Below the pieces are notes generated by a model that saw only the letters and a list, made by a program, of their open reading frames with translations, had not been told where the DNA came from and ran no database searches. From Burkholderia sp. FERM BP-3421 (GTDB lineage Bacteria > Pseudomonadota > Gammaproteobacteria > Burkholderiales > Burkholderiaceae), in assembly GCF_028657905.1 (NCBI RefSeq), contig NZ_CP117782.1, forward strand, positions 620,001 through 684,000: DNA of 64,000 bases. The letters are read 5' to 3'. Within the stretch, counting starts at the first letter, position 1. The number at the start of each line of letters is the position of its first letter. Positions 30,961-42,078 of the stretch are shown here, in pieces. The position numbers and the translations under genes are program-made.

Positions 30961-31398
30961 TCACGGCGACGTGCAGACGATCGCCGTGAGAAACGGAAAC
31001 GCCTCCTTGACGGTCGCGCGGCTGCCGGCCTCGCGCACCTTCGCCTCGACCGCATCCTTCGAACCCCTGACCACCACGCCGTAGGACCAGTCGCCGATCG
31101 GCTTGCCGTCGCCGTGCGCGAAGATCGGGTCATTGGCCTGGTAGCCGAGTGCGACGAACACCGGGAAGCCGTAGGCGGTGAGCGAATGGATCGTGCGGAA
31201 TGCGTTGACCGAGTTGGCTTCGACATGCATCGGCTTGTCGCGGATGTCGCCGGCGGCGAGAAGCGGCGCGATGAAGTCGTGGCCCGTCGACGAGCAGTCG
31301 AGCGCGGCGTCGAGCGCCTTGGGCGCCGCGATGGCGCCGGCCGGGCCCGCGAGCGCGGCGGCCAGCGCGAACGTGGCCGGGCGGAGGAGATTGGGCAT
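30961..31398 (-). CDS. Exported protein of unknown function
   Basis: A 145-residue protein with a clear Sec signal (MPNLLRPATFALAAALAGPAGAIA) and a mature domain of about 120 residues. It has two cysteines, one near the mature N-terminus (DCSSTGHDF) and one near the C-terminus (AIVCTSP), which could form a disulfide. I do not recognise the family. The open frame, signal peptide and Burkholderia-like codon use make it a real gene. It faces ppx tail to tail; its own upstream region (31399-31651) is gene-free on this strand. Confidence 0.65.
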   Translation of the reverse strand: MPNLLRPATFALAAALAGPAGAIAAPKALDAALDCSSTGHDFIAPLLAAGDIRDKPMHVEANSVNAFRTIHSLTAYGFPVFVALGYQANDPIFAHGDGKPIGDWSYGVVVRGSKDAVEAKVREAGSRATVKEAFPFLTAIVCTSP

Positions 31399-31651
31399 GC
31401 GATGCGCGCGCGGGGCGCGAGGTTGTCGTTGAACGGGCGGCGCAGCGCATGTTCCGGCGCGCCGTTGTGGTCCGATGATAACGAAAAAGCGCGCGGGGCG
31501 ACCGCGCGAGGAGGCTTCGAGGCGCGGCCGGCCGATGCAGCGGCGGATCGCGGCGCGCCGGCATCACGCCGAGAAAGGATGCGTGGGAGTCCCAGTTCGA
31601 CCTGAAGCGGATCGACCGCCTGCCCCATGTCTACCATTCGACCCGACACCT

Positions 31652-32215
31652 CTATGACGCGGCCCAAGCAAACGCCGTGGCGCTAATCGCGCAGTCGCCG
31701 TGCGAGTGGAACACTTGCGGTTCGCCCGCTTCGCCGTCCATGTAGGGCGCTTTGGTCAGCCGTCCAACTGTTTTCAGGCTGCGAACCATGACCTTGCCGC
31801 TGTCGGGATAGGTGCATACCTCGTGAGGGTCGTTCAGCCCAACGGCAAAGTAGGCGAGATCTTCATCAAATGGATTGGCGAGTTGATGGGCGATGCCCGT
31901 TCCCGCTGGACACGAGATGCAGTTGCCGGCGCGAATTTCCTGAACGGTATCGCCGTAGCGGAAGACGCCTCGCCCCGAAAGCACGTAGAAGATTTCGTCC
32001 TCCCGTGCGTGCGTGTGAAATGGACACGCTGTCCGGTCGGCCGGAACGCGCGCGACATTCGCACCGAGCCGACCGGGCGTCGTGTCCATGGCGGGCGTCA
32101 AGGGCTTCCACGCGCTGCCCCAATGACCTCCGTCGAACTGCTCGACTTCCTCCACGCTATCGACGTTCCCGACGTTGGGCGCGGCGTCTCGCCCGGTTTC
32201 TTTCTCAGGCTGCAT
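31652..32215 (-). CDS. Cupin-domain protein
   Basis: A 187-residue protein with a single cupin barrel. Motif 1 is PFHTHAREDEIFYVLSGRGVFRYGD (shown by its G, H, H, E pattern: FHTHAREDE), and motif 2 is around GNCISCPAGTGIAHQLANP, so the three-His/one-Glu metal site is intact. The C-terminal 55 residues (DPHEVCTYPDSGKVMVRSL to AWAAS) are outside the barrel. The function is unknown; such proteins include sugar isomerases, dioxygenases and sensors. The start MQPEKETGRDA is chosen because the frame further upstream looks non-coding. Confidence 0.75.
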   Translation of the reverse strand: MQPEKETGRDAAPNVGNVDSVEEVEQFDGGHWGSAWKPLTPAMDTTPGRLGANVARVPADRTACPFHTHAREDEIFYVLSGRGVFRYGDTVQEIRAGNCISCPAGTGIAHQLANPFDEDLAYFAVGLNDPHEVCTYPDSGKVMVRSLKTVGRLTKAPYMDGEAGEPQVFHSHGDCAISATAFAWAAS

Positions 32216-32362
32216 GTTCGCTCCTGGTTCGTCTGCTCCGCGTTTGTCGACCCGATTCCGCGAGCCGTCGGTGAGCGCCGGATACGGCCTCCTTGCGGCA
32301 GGCCCCGACAGTCTGCTCCACATCCTCAAACTCCCCAAATCCGCGACGAAGCAAAACGACGC

Positions 32363-32390
32363 AAAAAAAACGCCGCGCGAGGCGCGGCGT
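32363..32390 (-). terminator. Terminator of the EF-hand-like gene
   Basis: On the minus strand ACGCCGCGC-CTC-GCGCGGCGT forms a 9-bp stem with a 3-base loop, followed by eight Ts. A textbook rho-independent terminator just after the gene ending at 32413. Confidence 0.85.
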
Positions 32391-32412
32391 CGCAGCTCGA
32401 TGACGGCGAGTG

Positions 32413-32802
32413 TTACTGCCGTTGCTGCAGATACTGCTGGACCTGCTTCAGCGTGACCTTGCCGGTATGCGCGGTGTCGATCTGGTCGAAATGCTGCGCG
32501 ACATAGCCGAGGCCGCTGTTTTGCGCCTGCGCCTTGGAGACGGCCGCGCCGTTGCTGAACGCCTGGTTCGCGGCGAAGCTCGCGGCGAGCCGCTGTTGCG
32601 CCTGCTGCTGCAATTCGGGGCCCGTCGTCGCGGAGGCGGGCGCGGCCACCGCCGCGCGCGGGAAGAACGGACCGTCGACGCCGCCGCCCGCGGGCGGCGT
32701 GGCGGGCGAAACGGCCTGCAGCGACGCCGCATGGGCCGCGCCGGCGGCAAGCGCGAGCGCGATCAGGGTCGGGACGCGCCGCATCAGAGAGAACTTGGAC
32801 AT
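32413..32802 (-). CDS. Exported EF-hand-like protein
   Basis: A 129-residue protein with a Sec signal peptide (SLMRRVPTLIALALAAGAAHA), an Ala/Gln-rich middle and one C-terminal helix-loop-helix (VAQHFDQIDTAHTGKVTLKQV). The loop keeps the first Asp, the central Gly and the hydrophobic position of an EF-hand but lacks several calcium ligands, so binding is uncertain. Starts at the ATG of MSKFSLM; the frame further upstream is basic and non-coding. It follows the S10 peptidase by 64 bases on the same strand and may share its transcript, with a strong terminator behind. Confidence 0.7.
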   Translation of the reverse strand: MSKFSLMRRVPTLIALALAAGAAHAASLQAVSPATPPAGGGVDGPFFPRAAVAAPASATTGPELQQQAQQRLAASFAANQAFSNGAAVSKAQAQNSGLGYVAQHFDQIDTAHTGKVTLKQVQQYLQQRQ

Positions 32803-32866
32803 AACGTGACTCGCAAGAAAAAAGGGTCGCGCGAGCGGGCCGCACCGGGCCCGCTCGCCATTGGAC

Positions 32867-34636
32867 TCAGCGCGCGGCCGTGAGTGCCGCCTTGAGCGTC
32901 GTCGGCGTATTGGCCGGATTCTCATCCGGCCACGGCGGCGGCAGCTTGGCGAGCGTCAGCGCGTTCGCGATCGGCTGGCTCTGGTAGTACGCGACCAGGT
33001 CCGACTTCAGCTGCGGACGCGCGGTGTTGTCCAGGTAGATCATGTGGCCCCCCTGGTAGAACGTGACCTGCAGGTTCGGATTGATCCCCGACACCGATTG
33101 CAGGCGCGCAAGCTGGTTCTCCGTGATGAAGAACGGCGTCGCGAGATCGTGGTAGCCGTTCGCGGACAGCACCTTCAGCTGCGGATTGAGCGTCAGCGCG
33201 GCCAGCAGGTCCGGAATCGTGTCCGGCACCGCCTGCCCCGCATGGCTGAAGTTCCACGCGCCGATGATGTCGTTGTTGAGCGTCTGGTAGGTCGCGTTCG
33301 GCGCCGTGTAGCCGAGGTAGTTCGGCATCTGCGTCGCGAGCGCCGTCGTGAACGGCTGCGAGATCAGGATGTCGGACGGATCGGAATCGGCCGCCAGGCG
33401 CGGATCGGAACTCGGCAGCGAGACGCGCCCGTCGTAGCGGCCGATCGTGGAGCCGGGCACGAGCGCGGTGCCATAGGGGCTGTTGCCGAAGTACGCGTTG
33501 AGCGACGCGACCGTCATGTTGGTCTGCGCGGACCAGGCCGACAGCGTGGTGTTGTTCGGGAACGTCGCGGGCGTCGTCTGCGGCGCGGAGCCGCCGAAGA
33601 AGAAGGTCGGTGCGTACAGCGCGAGCGACGAATACTGCGAGGTCACGAAGTTCTGGATCTGCAGCGCGAACGCCCCCATGCTGGTCGGCGCGGGCGCCAC
33701 CTGGTTGAAGTAGGCGGCAACCTGCGCATAGCTCAGGAAGTAGCCGATCATCCCGTCCGTCGTGTACTTCAGCTCGACCTGCGCGTTGCCGGGGTTGCCG
33801 TTGGTGATCGCGGCGGTTTCGCCCGGATCGGCGAAGTAGTTGAGGATCGACGACTGCAGCACGATGCCCGTCAGGTGCACGCCCGCCGATTCGAGCGACA
33901 GCGCGAGCATGTTGGTGCGCGGCGTGCCGTACGATTCGCCGTACAGATAGATCGGCGAGCTGGCGCGGTTGTTCACGCTCAGGTAGCGACGGATGAAGTC
34001 GCGCATCACCTGCACGTCGGAATCGGCGCCCCAGAAGGTCTTGTTCGTGTTGGGCTGGATCGCTTCCGACAGCCCGGTGCCCGGCGGGTCGATGAACACC
34101 ATGTCGGTGGTCGCGATCAGGCTTTCCTGGTTGTCGACGAGCGGGAAGTTCGGCCAGTTCGTCATGAGCGGATCGGGCGTCGCGACGCGGGTCGGCGCGA
34201 ACGAGCCGAGCCGCAGCCACACCGACGACGAGCCCGGGCCGCCGTTGTAGAAGAACGTGACGGGGCGGGGCGAGCCGTCCGCGCTCGGCGCGGTGTACGC
34301 GACGTAGGACATCGTGGCTTCCGCATTGCCGCTCGGATCGGATGCGGTCAGGTGCCCGGTGGTGGTGGTGTAGTTGACCGTGGTGCCGCCCGCGGACCAG
34401 CTGTGGTGCATCACCGCGGCTTGCTCGGTGATTTGCGCGGCGGGCAGGCTGTCGCCGGCCTTCGGCGAGTACGCGACGTTGTCGGTGTAGGTCTGGTCGG
34501 GAGGCGGGGGCGTGGTGCTCGTGCCGTCGCCGCCGCAACCTGCCAGCGCGAGGAGCCCCAGCGCCAGTATCGTCCCTCCCATGTAGCGGGCCCGGCGGCC
34601 CGTTCCTGCGTCCTTCCGGAAGCGCTCTGCTTTCAT
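32867..34636 (-). CDS. S10-type serine carboxypeptidase lipoprotein
   Basis: A 589-residue secreted peptidase of the S10 (alpha/beta-hydrolase) family. A lipoprotein signal ends LALGLLALAGC with the lipidated cysteine at residue 34, then a Pro/Thr linker. S10 motifs are FFYNGGPGSSSVWLRLGSF (oxyanion region), FIDPPGTGLS, the nucleophile S235 in LYGESYGTPR, and the C-terminal His in GGHMIYLD; the Asp is probably within ANGYHDLATPF. It probably trims C-terminal residues from peptides at the cell surface. AAGGAT precedes the ATG at 34636; an AT-rich promoter region lies upstream. Confidence 0.85.
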   Translation of the reverse strand: MKAERFRKDAGTGRRARYMGGTILALGLLALAGCGGDGTSTTPPPPDQTYTDNVAYSPKAGDSLPAAQITEQAAVMHHSWSAGGTTVNYTTTTGHLTASDPSGNAEATMSYVAYTAPSADGSPRPVTFFYNGGPGSSSVWLRLGSFAPTRVATPDPLMTNWPNFPLVDNQESLIATTDMVFIDPPGTGLSEAIQPNTNKTFWGADSDVQVMRDFIRRYLSVNNRASSPIYLYGESYGTPRTNMLALSLESAGVHLTGIVLQSSILNYFADPGETAAITNGNPGNAQVELKYTTDGMIGYFLSYAQVAAYFNQVAPAPTSMGAFALQIQNFVTSQYSSLALYAPTFFFGGSAPQTTPATFPNNTTLSAWSAQTNMTVASLNAYFGNSPYGTALVPGSTIGRYDGRVSLPSSDPRLAADSDPSDILISQPFTTALATQMPNYLGYTAPNATYQTLNNDIIGAWNFSHAGQAVPDTIPDLLAALTLNPQLKVLSANGYHDLATPFFITENQLARLQSVSGINPNLQVTFYQGGHMIYLDNTARPQLKSDLVAYYQSQPIANALTLAKLPPPWPDENPANTPTTLKAALTAAR

Positions 34637-35000
34637 TTTTATCCTTTGTGCCTTTCGATTATTTAACGAAATACATGCAGCAAGGGTAAAGCCTCGGTCA
34701 TCGAGCTGTTTATTTACGTGAATATTATTTAATTCTTTCGTTTTTATTATTACGTGTGATTTTGATAAATCGTAAAAATTCAAAATCGAGGCGTCAACCG
34801 GCGCGGGGCGTTTTCCTGTCGAGTTTTGTGCGGGCTGCGCCACGCAAGCGCGTGGGAGGGCGGCCGGCGCGCGCCGGCCAGGGATATCGAGGTCGCGGGA
34901 TTGAATGTTCCCGGTAATTGATTCGAATGAATCGGCGGTAAATCAGACGGCTATGGGGACAATCGCCGCGCCCGCCAGAAGCGGGCGCGGCGCACGGCGC
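34637..35000 (-). promoter_or_regulatory. AT-rich promoter region between the two peptidase genes
   Basis: About 360 bases. The part next to the S10 gene (34670-34790) is unusually AT-rich (runs such as TTTATTATTACG) and should hold its promoter, though no single -35/-10 pair stands out. The distal end contains the hairpin of the upstream S46 gene. Confidence 0.5.
34965..34991 (-). terminator. Hairpin after the S46 peptidase gene
   Basis: GCCGCGCCCGC and GCGGGCGCGGC form a perfect 11-bp stem with a 5-base loop, 10 bases after the stop. It has no T-run, so a factor-dependent or stabilising role is likely. Confidence 0.55.
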
Positions 35001-37181
<2,181 letters not shown>

Positions 37182-37439
37182 TGAATCCTCATCTCTTGTT
37201 GTTATCACGCAGCCATGTCCGCGTCGTGTGCGGGCATGGCCGGGGCAGGCGCGGCGGTAGTCGCGCCGATGCCGGCCTACACACTGAAAGGATGCGGACG
37301 GGCATCCGCCCCGGCGGACAGTGTAGCGAGTCAGAAATCGCCGTGTCGCGGGGCGCGGTGGCGGGGGGCCATTGCTCGTGTGCGGCGTGCGGGCCGGCCG
37401 GTATTGCCGTCACCGGGGGCGGCCGTGATAACGTGCTGC

Positions 37440-37514
37440 GAGACGAGACGAGACGAGACGAGACGAGACGAGACGAGACGAGACGAGACGAGACGAGACG
37501 AGACGAGACGAGAC
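37440..37514. repeat. Perfect pentanucleotide repeat (GAGAC)15
   Basis: Fifteen uninterrupted copies of GAGAC. It lies 54 bases before the ATG of the PAP2 gene. Pentamers change reading frame when copy number changes, and uninterrupted runs of this length are slippage-prone. Confidence 0.97.
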
Positions 37515-37568
37515 GGGGCGACACCCACGCGGCCGCCGTGCGCGGTCCGCCAACCGGACGGGAGAGGC

Positions 37569-38537
37569 ATGCAGGTGCGACAGGCGGAGGTGCGGGCGAT
37601 GCGCGTGCGGTCGGGCTGGCTGGCCGCCCATCCCTACGCGTATGGATGGGGCGTGGTGGCCGCGATCGTCGCGTGCGATCTGCTGTGGTTGCGCGCAGGC
37701 GGTTATGCGGTGCAGCGCGCGGGCGTGGTGGCGGCGCTGAAGCTGATCGGCACCTGCATCGGGTTCGCGGTGCTGCTGGTGGGCGTGGCGCGCGTGGCGC
37801 GTTATCGCGAGCTGGCCGAGCGCTTCCGATATCGCGAGGTGGCCGAGGCCTTGTTCGCCACGGCGCTGCTGGCTGCCTTCATGGCGGCGACGGGCGTGTT
37901 GTCCTATCTGTGCGTGAGCGTGAATCCGCCGCTGATCGACGCTGCGCTGATTCGCGCCGATGCATGGCTCGGCTTCGATTGGCCGCGGGTATTCGCGTGG
38001 GTGCAGGCGCGTCCCCAGGCGCGGCAGGTGCTGGCGTTCGCATACGACAGCGCGAAGTGGCAGTTGATCGTCATTCCGTTCCTGCTCGCCGTGCTGCGCG
38101 ATCGCGGCAACCTGCGCGCGTTCGTCTGGCTGTTCATGCTGAGCGGGATGATGGTGCTCGCGGTGTCCACGCCCTGGCCGGCGGCGAGCGCGTTCGTGCA
38201 TTTCGGCGTGAGCGCGCCGGATACCGCGGATACGGTTGCGGATTTCGCGCGCCTGCGCGCGGGTTCCCTGCATGAGATCGACTTGCTGACCTTGCAGGGG
38301 CTCGTGTCGATGCCGTCGTTCCATACCGCGCTTGGCGTGATCTTCGCGTATGCGTTGAGACGCGCACGGGGCGTGTCGATCGTCGCGCTGGGGCTCAATG
38401 CGCTGATGATCGCGTCGACGCCGACGCAGGGCGGGCACTATCTGGTCGACGTGATATCGGGGGCGGTGGTGGCGGGGGCGGCGATCGCGTTGGTGAGGTC
38501 GGGCGGATTGGACGGTCGGCGACAGGCGCAGGGATGA
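37569..38537 (+). CDS. PAP2-type phosphatase/inositol-phosphotransferase-like membrane protein
   Basis: A 322-residue multi-TM protein of the PAP2 superfamily. Motif 2 is SMPSFHTALG (residues about 248-257, with H252), and motif 3 is STPTQGGHYLVDVISG (H290, D294); motif 1 (K-x6-RP) is not clear. Placement of the two motifs near the C-terminus after several TM helices matches the Aur1/inositol-phosphorylceramide-synthase-like branch (PAP2_3). It may dephosphorylate a lipid phosphate. A GGAGAGG site precedes ATG 37569, but the same frame is open back to ATG 37215 through the (GAGAC)15 repeat, so an extended form of about 440 residues is possible. Confidence 0.75.
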   Translation: MQVRQAEVRAMRVRSGWLAAHPYAYGWGVVAAIVACDLLWLRAGGYAVQRAGVVAALKLIGTCIGFAVLLVGVARVARYRELAERFRYREVAEALFATALLAAFMAATGVLSYLCVSVNPPLIDAALIRADAWLGFDWPRVFAWVQARPQARQVLAFAYDSAKWQLIVIPFLLAVLRDRGNLRAFVWLFMLSGMMVLAVSTPWPAASAFVHFGVSAPDTADTVADFARLRAGSLHEIDLLTLQGLVSMPSFHTALGVIFAYALRRARGVSIVALGLNALMIASTPTQGGHYLVDVISGAVVAGAAIALVRSGGLDGRRQAQG

Positions 38538-39063
38538 CGCGCCGCGAGACCGCATGCGCCGGTGGATGCGCAGGTTCGATCATGAGCGTTGCGAAGCGGC
38601 GCTGCGCCATGATCGGGCGCGGCCTCGACGCACCCGGGCGTGCATCGCTCAGGCGGCGTAGCGACGAACATGTCGGATATATTCGATTGCATCGAGACGT
38701 TCGACGACACTATTCACGCCTCGGCGCGTGAGGGGCGAGGCCATTCCGATCGGCATCGCGGATGCCATCCCTCCGTTTTCAACCCGCGAACGCGCACGCG
38801 ACCCGCGCCTTCACCCCGCCGTCGACAGTTGATGATGAACATGCATCAACTAGTTCCGAAATGTCGTTTGGCGCTTCTTTTTTTTAATCAATACACTTTG
38901 TTCGGCGTCAAGGTCTGTGGCACAAGCAGCCGGCGTTTTTCGGCCGCGCTTTTCGCATGCGGCCGGCTCAGCGATGAAGGCGGCGCGCACGTCGGCCGGT
39001 CGGGGCATTCCAGCCGCTGGCGGGCGCAGCAGAACCAGGCGTGCACCGTCATCCGAGACAAAC
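38538..39063. other. Intergenic region before the permease gene
   Basis: About 525 bases without a credible gene. The second half (38830-38905) is AT-rich, with a run of Ts, and probably carries the permease promoter. It contains TAGTTCCGAAA at 38851-38861, which is shared with the region upstream of the LysR gene at 42999. Confidence 0.6.
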
Positions 39064-40662
39064 ATGGAGACAGCGCACCTCATGCGTTCACAACCCGAGC
39101 AGCATTCCCGGGATTCATCCGACCCGCGTTCCAGGGCGCCCGTTCTCCATCGCGGGCTGCAGGCTCGCCATCTGCGCATGATCGCGATCGGCGGCTCGAT
39201 CGGCACGGGGCTGTTTGTCGCCACGGGCGCGTCCATCTCGCAGGCCGGGCCCGGCGGCGCGATGGTCGCGTATCTGGTGATCGGCGTGATGGTCTATTTC
39301 CTGATGACGAGCCTCGGCGAAATGGCGGCCTTCATGCCCGTGTCGGGTTCGTTCGCATCTTACGGCGCGAAATTCGTCGACGAAGGCTTCGGCTTCGCGC
39401 TCGGCTGGAACTACTGGTACAGCTGGGCCGTGACCATCGCGGTCGAACTGGTCGCCGCGCAGCTCGTGATGCACTACTGGTTTCCGCAGGTGCCGGGCGT
39501 CTGGTGGAGCGCGCTGTTTCTCGCGCTGATCTTCGCGCTCAATGCCATGTCGGTGCGTGGCTTCGGCGAGGCGGAATACTGGTTCGCGTTGATCAAGGTG
39601 CTGACGGTGATCGCGTTCATCGCGATCGGCGTGCTGATGATCTTCGGCGTCATGCAGGGCGGCCCCAGCAACGGCTTCGACAACTTCACGCTCAAGGACG
39701 CCCCGTTCGTCGGCGGCTGGGCCTCGATCCTCGGCGTCGCGATGATCGCCGGGTTCTCGTTTCAGGGCACCGAGATGATCGGCGTCGCGGCGGGCGAGGC
39801 GGAAAACCCGGGCACCACGATTCCGCGCGCGGTGAAGCAGATCTTCTGGCGCATCCTGCTGTTCTACGTGCTGGCGATCTTCGTGATCGGCATGCTCATT
39901 CCCTATACCGACCCCAGCCTCCTGAAAAGCAACGTGACCGATGTGGGCGTGAGCCCGTTCACGCTCGTGTTCCGTCATGCGGGCCTCGCGTTCGCGGCCG
40001 GCGTGATGAATGCGGTGATCCTCACCGCGCTGCTCTCGGCCGGCAATTCCGGCATGTATGCGTCCACGCGGATGCTCTACAACCTCGCGGTCCAGGGCCG
40101 CGCGCCCAAGGTGTTCGCGAAGGTCTCGCGGGGCGGCGTCCCGCTCAATGCGCTGTATGCGACGACCGCGGTGGGCGCGCTGTGCTTTCTCACGTCGCTC
40201 TACGGCGACCAGACGGTGTACCTGTGGCTTTTGAACCTGTCCGGGATGGCCGGCTTCATCACGTGGCTCGGCATCGCGATCAGCCACTATCGGTTCCGCA
40301 AGGGTTTCGTGAAGCAGGGCTATCGCCTCGAACAGCTGCCGTACCGGGCCAAGCTGTTCCCGTTCGGCCCGATCCTCGCCGCGGCGCTGTGCGCGCTCGT
40401 CACGGTCGGTCAGGACTATCAGGCGTTTCTGGCCGACAGGATAGACTGGGTGGGCGTGGCCGCAACCTATATCGGCCTGCCGCTCTTTTTGGCGATCTGG
40501 ATGGGCTATGCGCTCGTGCGCAGATGCCGCCTGGTGCGCTACGAAGAGATGGAGATCGCGCCCTGGATCGCGCGCCAGGCGGCGAGCCGCGTCGAGGCCG
40601 AGCAGGGCGGCGACCACCTGGGCCAGGTGTCCGCGCCGGCCAAGGTGGCGCCTTACGCGTGA
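39064..40662 (+). CDS. APC-family amino-acid permease (LysP-like)
   Basis: A 532-residue transporter of the amino-acid/polyamine/organocation superfamily with twelve TM helices. The AAT-family start HLRMIAIGGSIGTGLFVATG is diagnostic, as is FSFQGTEMIGVAAGEAENPG in TM6, and NAVILTALLSAGNSGMYASTRML. These are shared with LysP, the lysine-specific permease. The start METAHLMRS at 39064 or the ATG at 39082 is plausible. It is 144 bases upstream of an FAD amine oxidase on the same strand, in a cluster that suggests lysine, pipecolate or a related amine as substrate. Confidence 0.88.
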   Translation: METAHLMRSQPEQHSRDSSDPRSRAPVLHRGLQARHLRMIAIGGSIGTGLFVATGASISQAGPGGAMVAYLVIGVMVYFLMTSLGEMAAFMPVSGSFASYGAKFVDEGFGFALGWNYWYSWAVTIAVELVAAQLVMHYWFPQVPGVWWSALFLALIFALNAMSVRGFGEAEYWFALIKVLTVIAFIAIGVLMIFGVMQGGPSNGFDNFTLKDAPFVGGWASILGVAMIAGFSFQGTEMIGVAAGEAENPGTTIPRAVKQIFWRILLFYVLAIFVIGMLIPYTDPSLLKSNVTDVGVSPFTLVFRHAGLAFAAGVMNAVILTALLSAGNSGMYASTRMLYNLAVQGRAPKVFAKVSRGGVPLNALYATTAVGALCFLTSLYGDQTVYLWLLNLSGMAGFITWLGIAISHYRFRKGFVKQGYRLEQLPYRAKLFPFGPILAAALCALVTVGQDYQAFLADRIDWVGVAATYIGLPLFLAIWMGYALVRRCRLVRYEEMEIAPWIARQAASRVEAEQGGDHLGQVSAPAKVAPYA

Positions 40663-40806
40663 TCCGGCGCCTCAGGCCGTGACCGCGGCGCGGGCGGGGC
40701 AGTCGGCTGCTCCATCGGCGCGCCGCGACAAGGATGCGAGGCAGGCGCCGTTTTCGCGGAGCCGATGCGCCCGCATCCATTTTCTCGTTTCTCGAAGTCA
40801 GATCGC

Positions 40807-42075
40807 ATGCAAAACTTTTACGAATCCACGGTTGCGCGTTCACCTTATCCATCGCTGAGCGGCACGCTCGACGCGCAGGTCTGCATCATCGGCGGCGGTC
40901 TCGCGGGCCTGAACACCGCGCTCGGGCTCGTCGAGCGCGGCGTGCGCGACGTGGTGCTGCTCGACGGCGAACGCGTCGGCTTCGGCGCCTCGGGGCGCAA
41001 CGGCGGCTTCGTGTTCGGCGGCTACAGTCTCGACAATGGCGACCTGCTCGGCATGCTCGGTCAGGACCGGGCGCGCCACCTGTACGGCCTGACGATCGAG
41101 GCCGTCGATCTGATCCGCGCGCGCATCGCCCGCTACGGCATCGATTGCGACCTCGTCGATCGCGGCGTCATGCTCGCGAACTGGTTCGACGATCCGTCGA
41201 GGCTCGATGCATTGCGCACGCTGATGAAGCGCGATTTTCGCGTCGAGTGGGAGCCGGTGGCGCGGGATGCGCTGCGCGCGCGGCTGAAAACCGCGCGTTA
41301 TCACGGGGGGCTTTTCGAACCCAACGCGTTTCATTTTCATCCGCTGAAATACGTGCTCGGCGTGGCGAACGCCGCGGCGCAGGGCGGTGCGCGCCTCTAC
41401 GAGCAGTCGCCCGCGCGCGCGATCGAGCGCGACGGTGCGGGCTTCGTCGTGCGTACGCCGAATGGCGTCGTGCGCGCGAAGGACGTGGTGTTCGCGTGCG
41501 GCGGTTATGCGCGCGGCGTGTCGCCGCGCATCGAGCGCGCCGTGCTGCCGATCGCGACCTACGTGATCGCGACCGAGCCGCTCGGCGCGCGCCTCGCCGA
41601 TGCGATCGACGCGCCTTATGCGGTCTACGACACGCGTTTCGCGTTCGACTATTACCGTCCGCTCAAGGACACGCGCATCGTGTGGGGCGGACGGATCTCG
41701 GTGCTCGACCGCGGTCCGGAGGCCATCGCGAAGCTGCTCAAGCGCGATCTCGCGCGCGTGTATCCGCAACTCGCGGACGTGAAGGTCGAGTACGCGTGGG
41801 GCGGATTGATGAGCTATGCGCGGCACAAGATGCCGCAGATCGGCCGCGACGCGGACGGCGTCTGGCACGCGATCGCCTTCGGCGGGCACGGCATGGCGCC
41901 CACCACGGTCGCCGGAGAGGCGCTCGCCGACGCCCTGGTGCAGCGCCGGCCGTTGCCGGACGGTTTCGCCGCGTTCGGCCTGACCCGCACCTTCGGCCTT
42001 GCCGGGCTCGCGGCCGCGCAACTCACGTACACGGCCTTTCAAGCCCGCGACGCGCTCGCGGCATACCGGCGCTGA
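40807..42075 (+). CDS. FAD-dependent amine oxidase (AmaA/DAO-like)
   Basis: A 422-residue flavoprotein of the D-amino-acid-oxidase (DAO) fold. The FAD motif is AQVCIIGGGLAGLNTALGL at about residues 23-41, the conserved GFGASGRNGGFVFGG follows, and the C-terminal FAD loop is AFGGHGMAPTTVAGEALAD. Length and fold fit L-pipecolate oxidase (AmaA, 428 residues in P. putida) or gamma-glutamylputrescine oxidase (PuuB). The neighbours (permease, LysR, 2-oxoadipate dioxygenase) favour a pipecolate/lysine role, but the substrate is inferred. The LysR gene ends three bases away on the other strand. Confidence 0.8.
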   Translation: MQNFYESTVARSPYPSLSGTLDAQVCIIGGGLAGLNTALGLVERGVRDVVLLDGERVGFGASGRNGGFVFGGYSLDNGDLLGMLGQDRARHLYGLTIEAVDLIRARIARYGIDCDLVDRGVMLANWFDDPSRLDALRTLMKRDFRVEWEPVARDALRARLKTARYHGGLFEPNAFHFHPLKYVLGVANAAAQGGARLYEQSPARAIERDGAGFVVRTPNGVVRAKDVVFACGGYARGVSPRIERAVLPIATYVIATEPLGARLADAIDAPYAVYDTRFAFDYYRPLKDTRIVWGGRISVLDRGPEAIAKLLKRDLARVYPQLADVKVEYAWGGLMSYARHKMPQIGRDADGVWHAIAFGGHGMAPTTVAGEALADALVQRRPLPDGFAAFGLTRTFGLAGLAAAQLTYTAFQARDALAAYRR

Positions 42076-42078
42076 CGG

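Noticed and set aside
37189..37524. Minus-strand frame through the pentamer repeat (LVSSRLVSSR type)
   Set aside because: Artefact of the repeat; no conserved sequence outside it.
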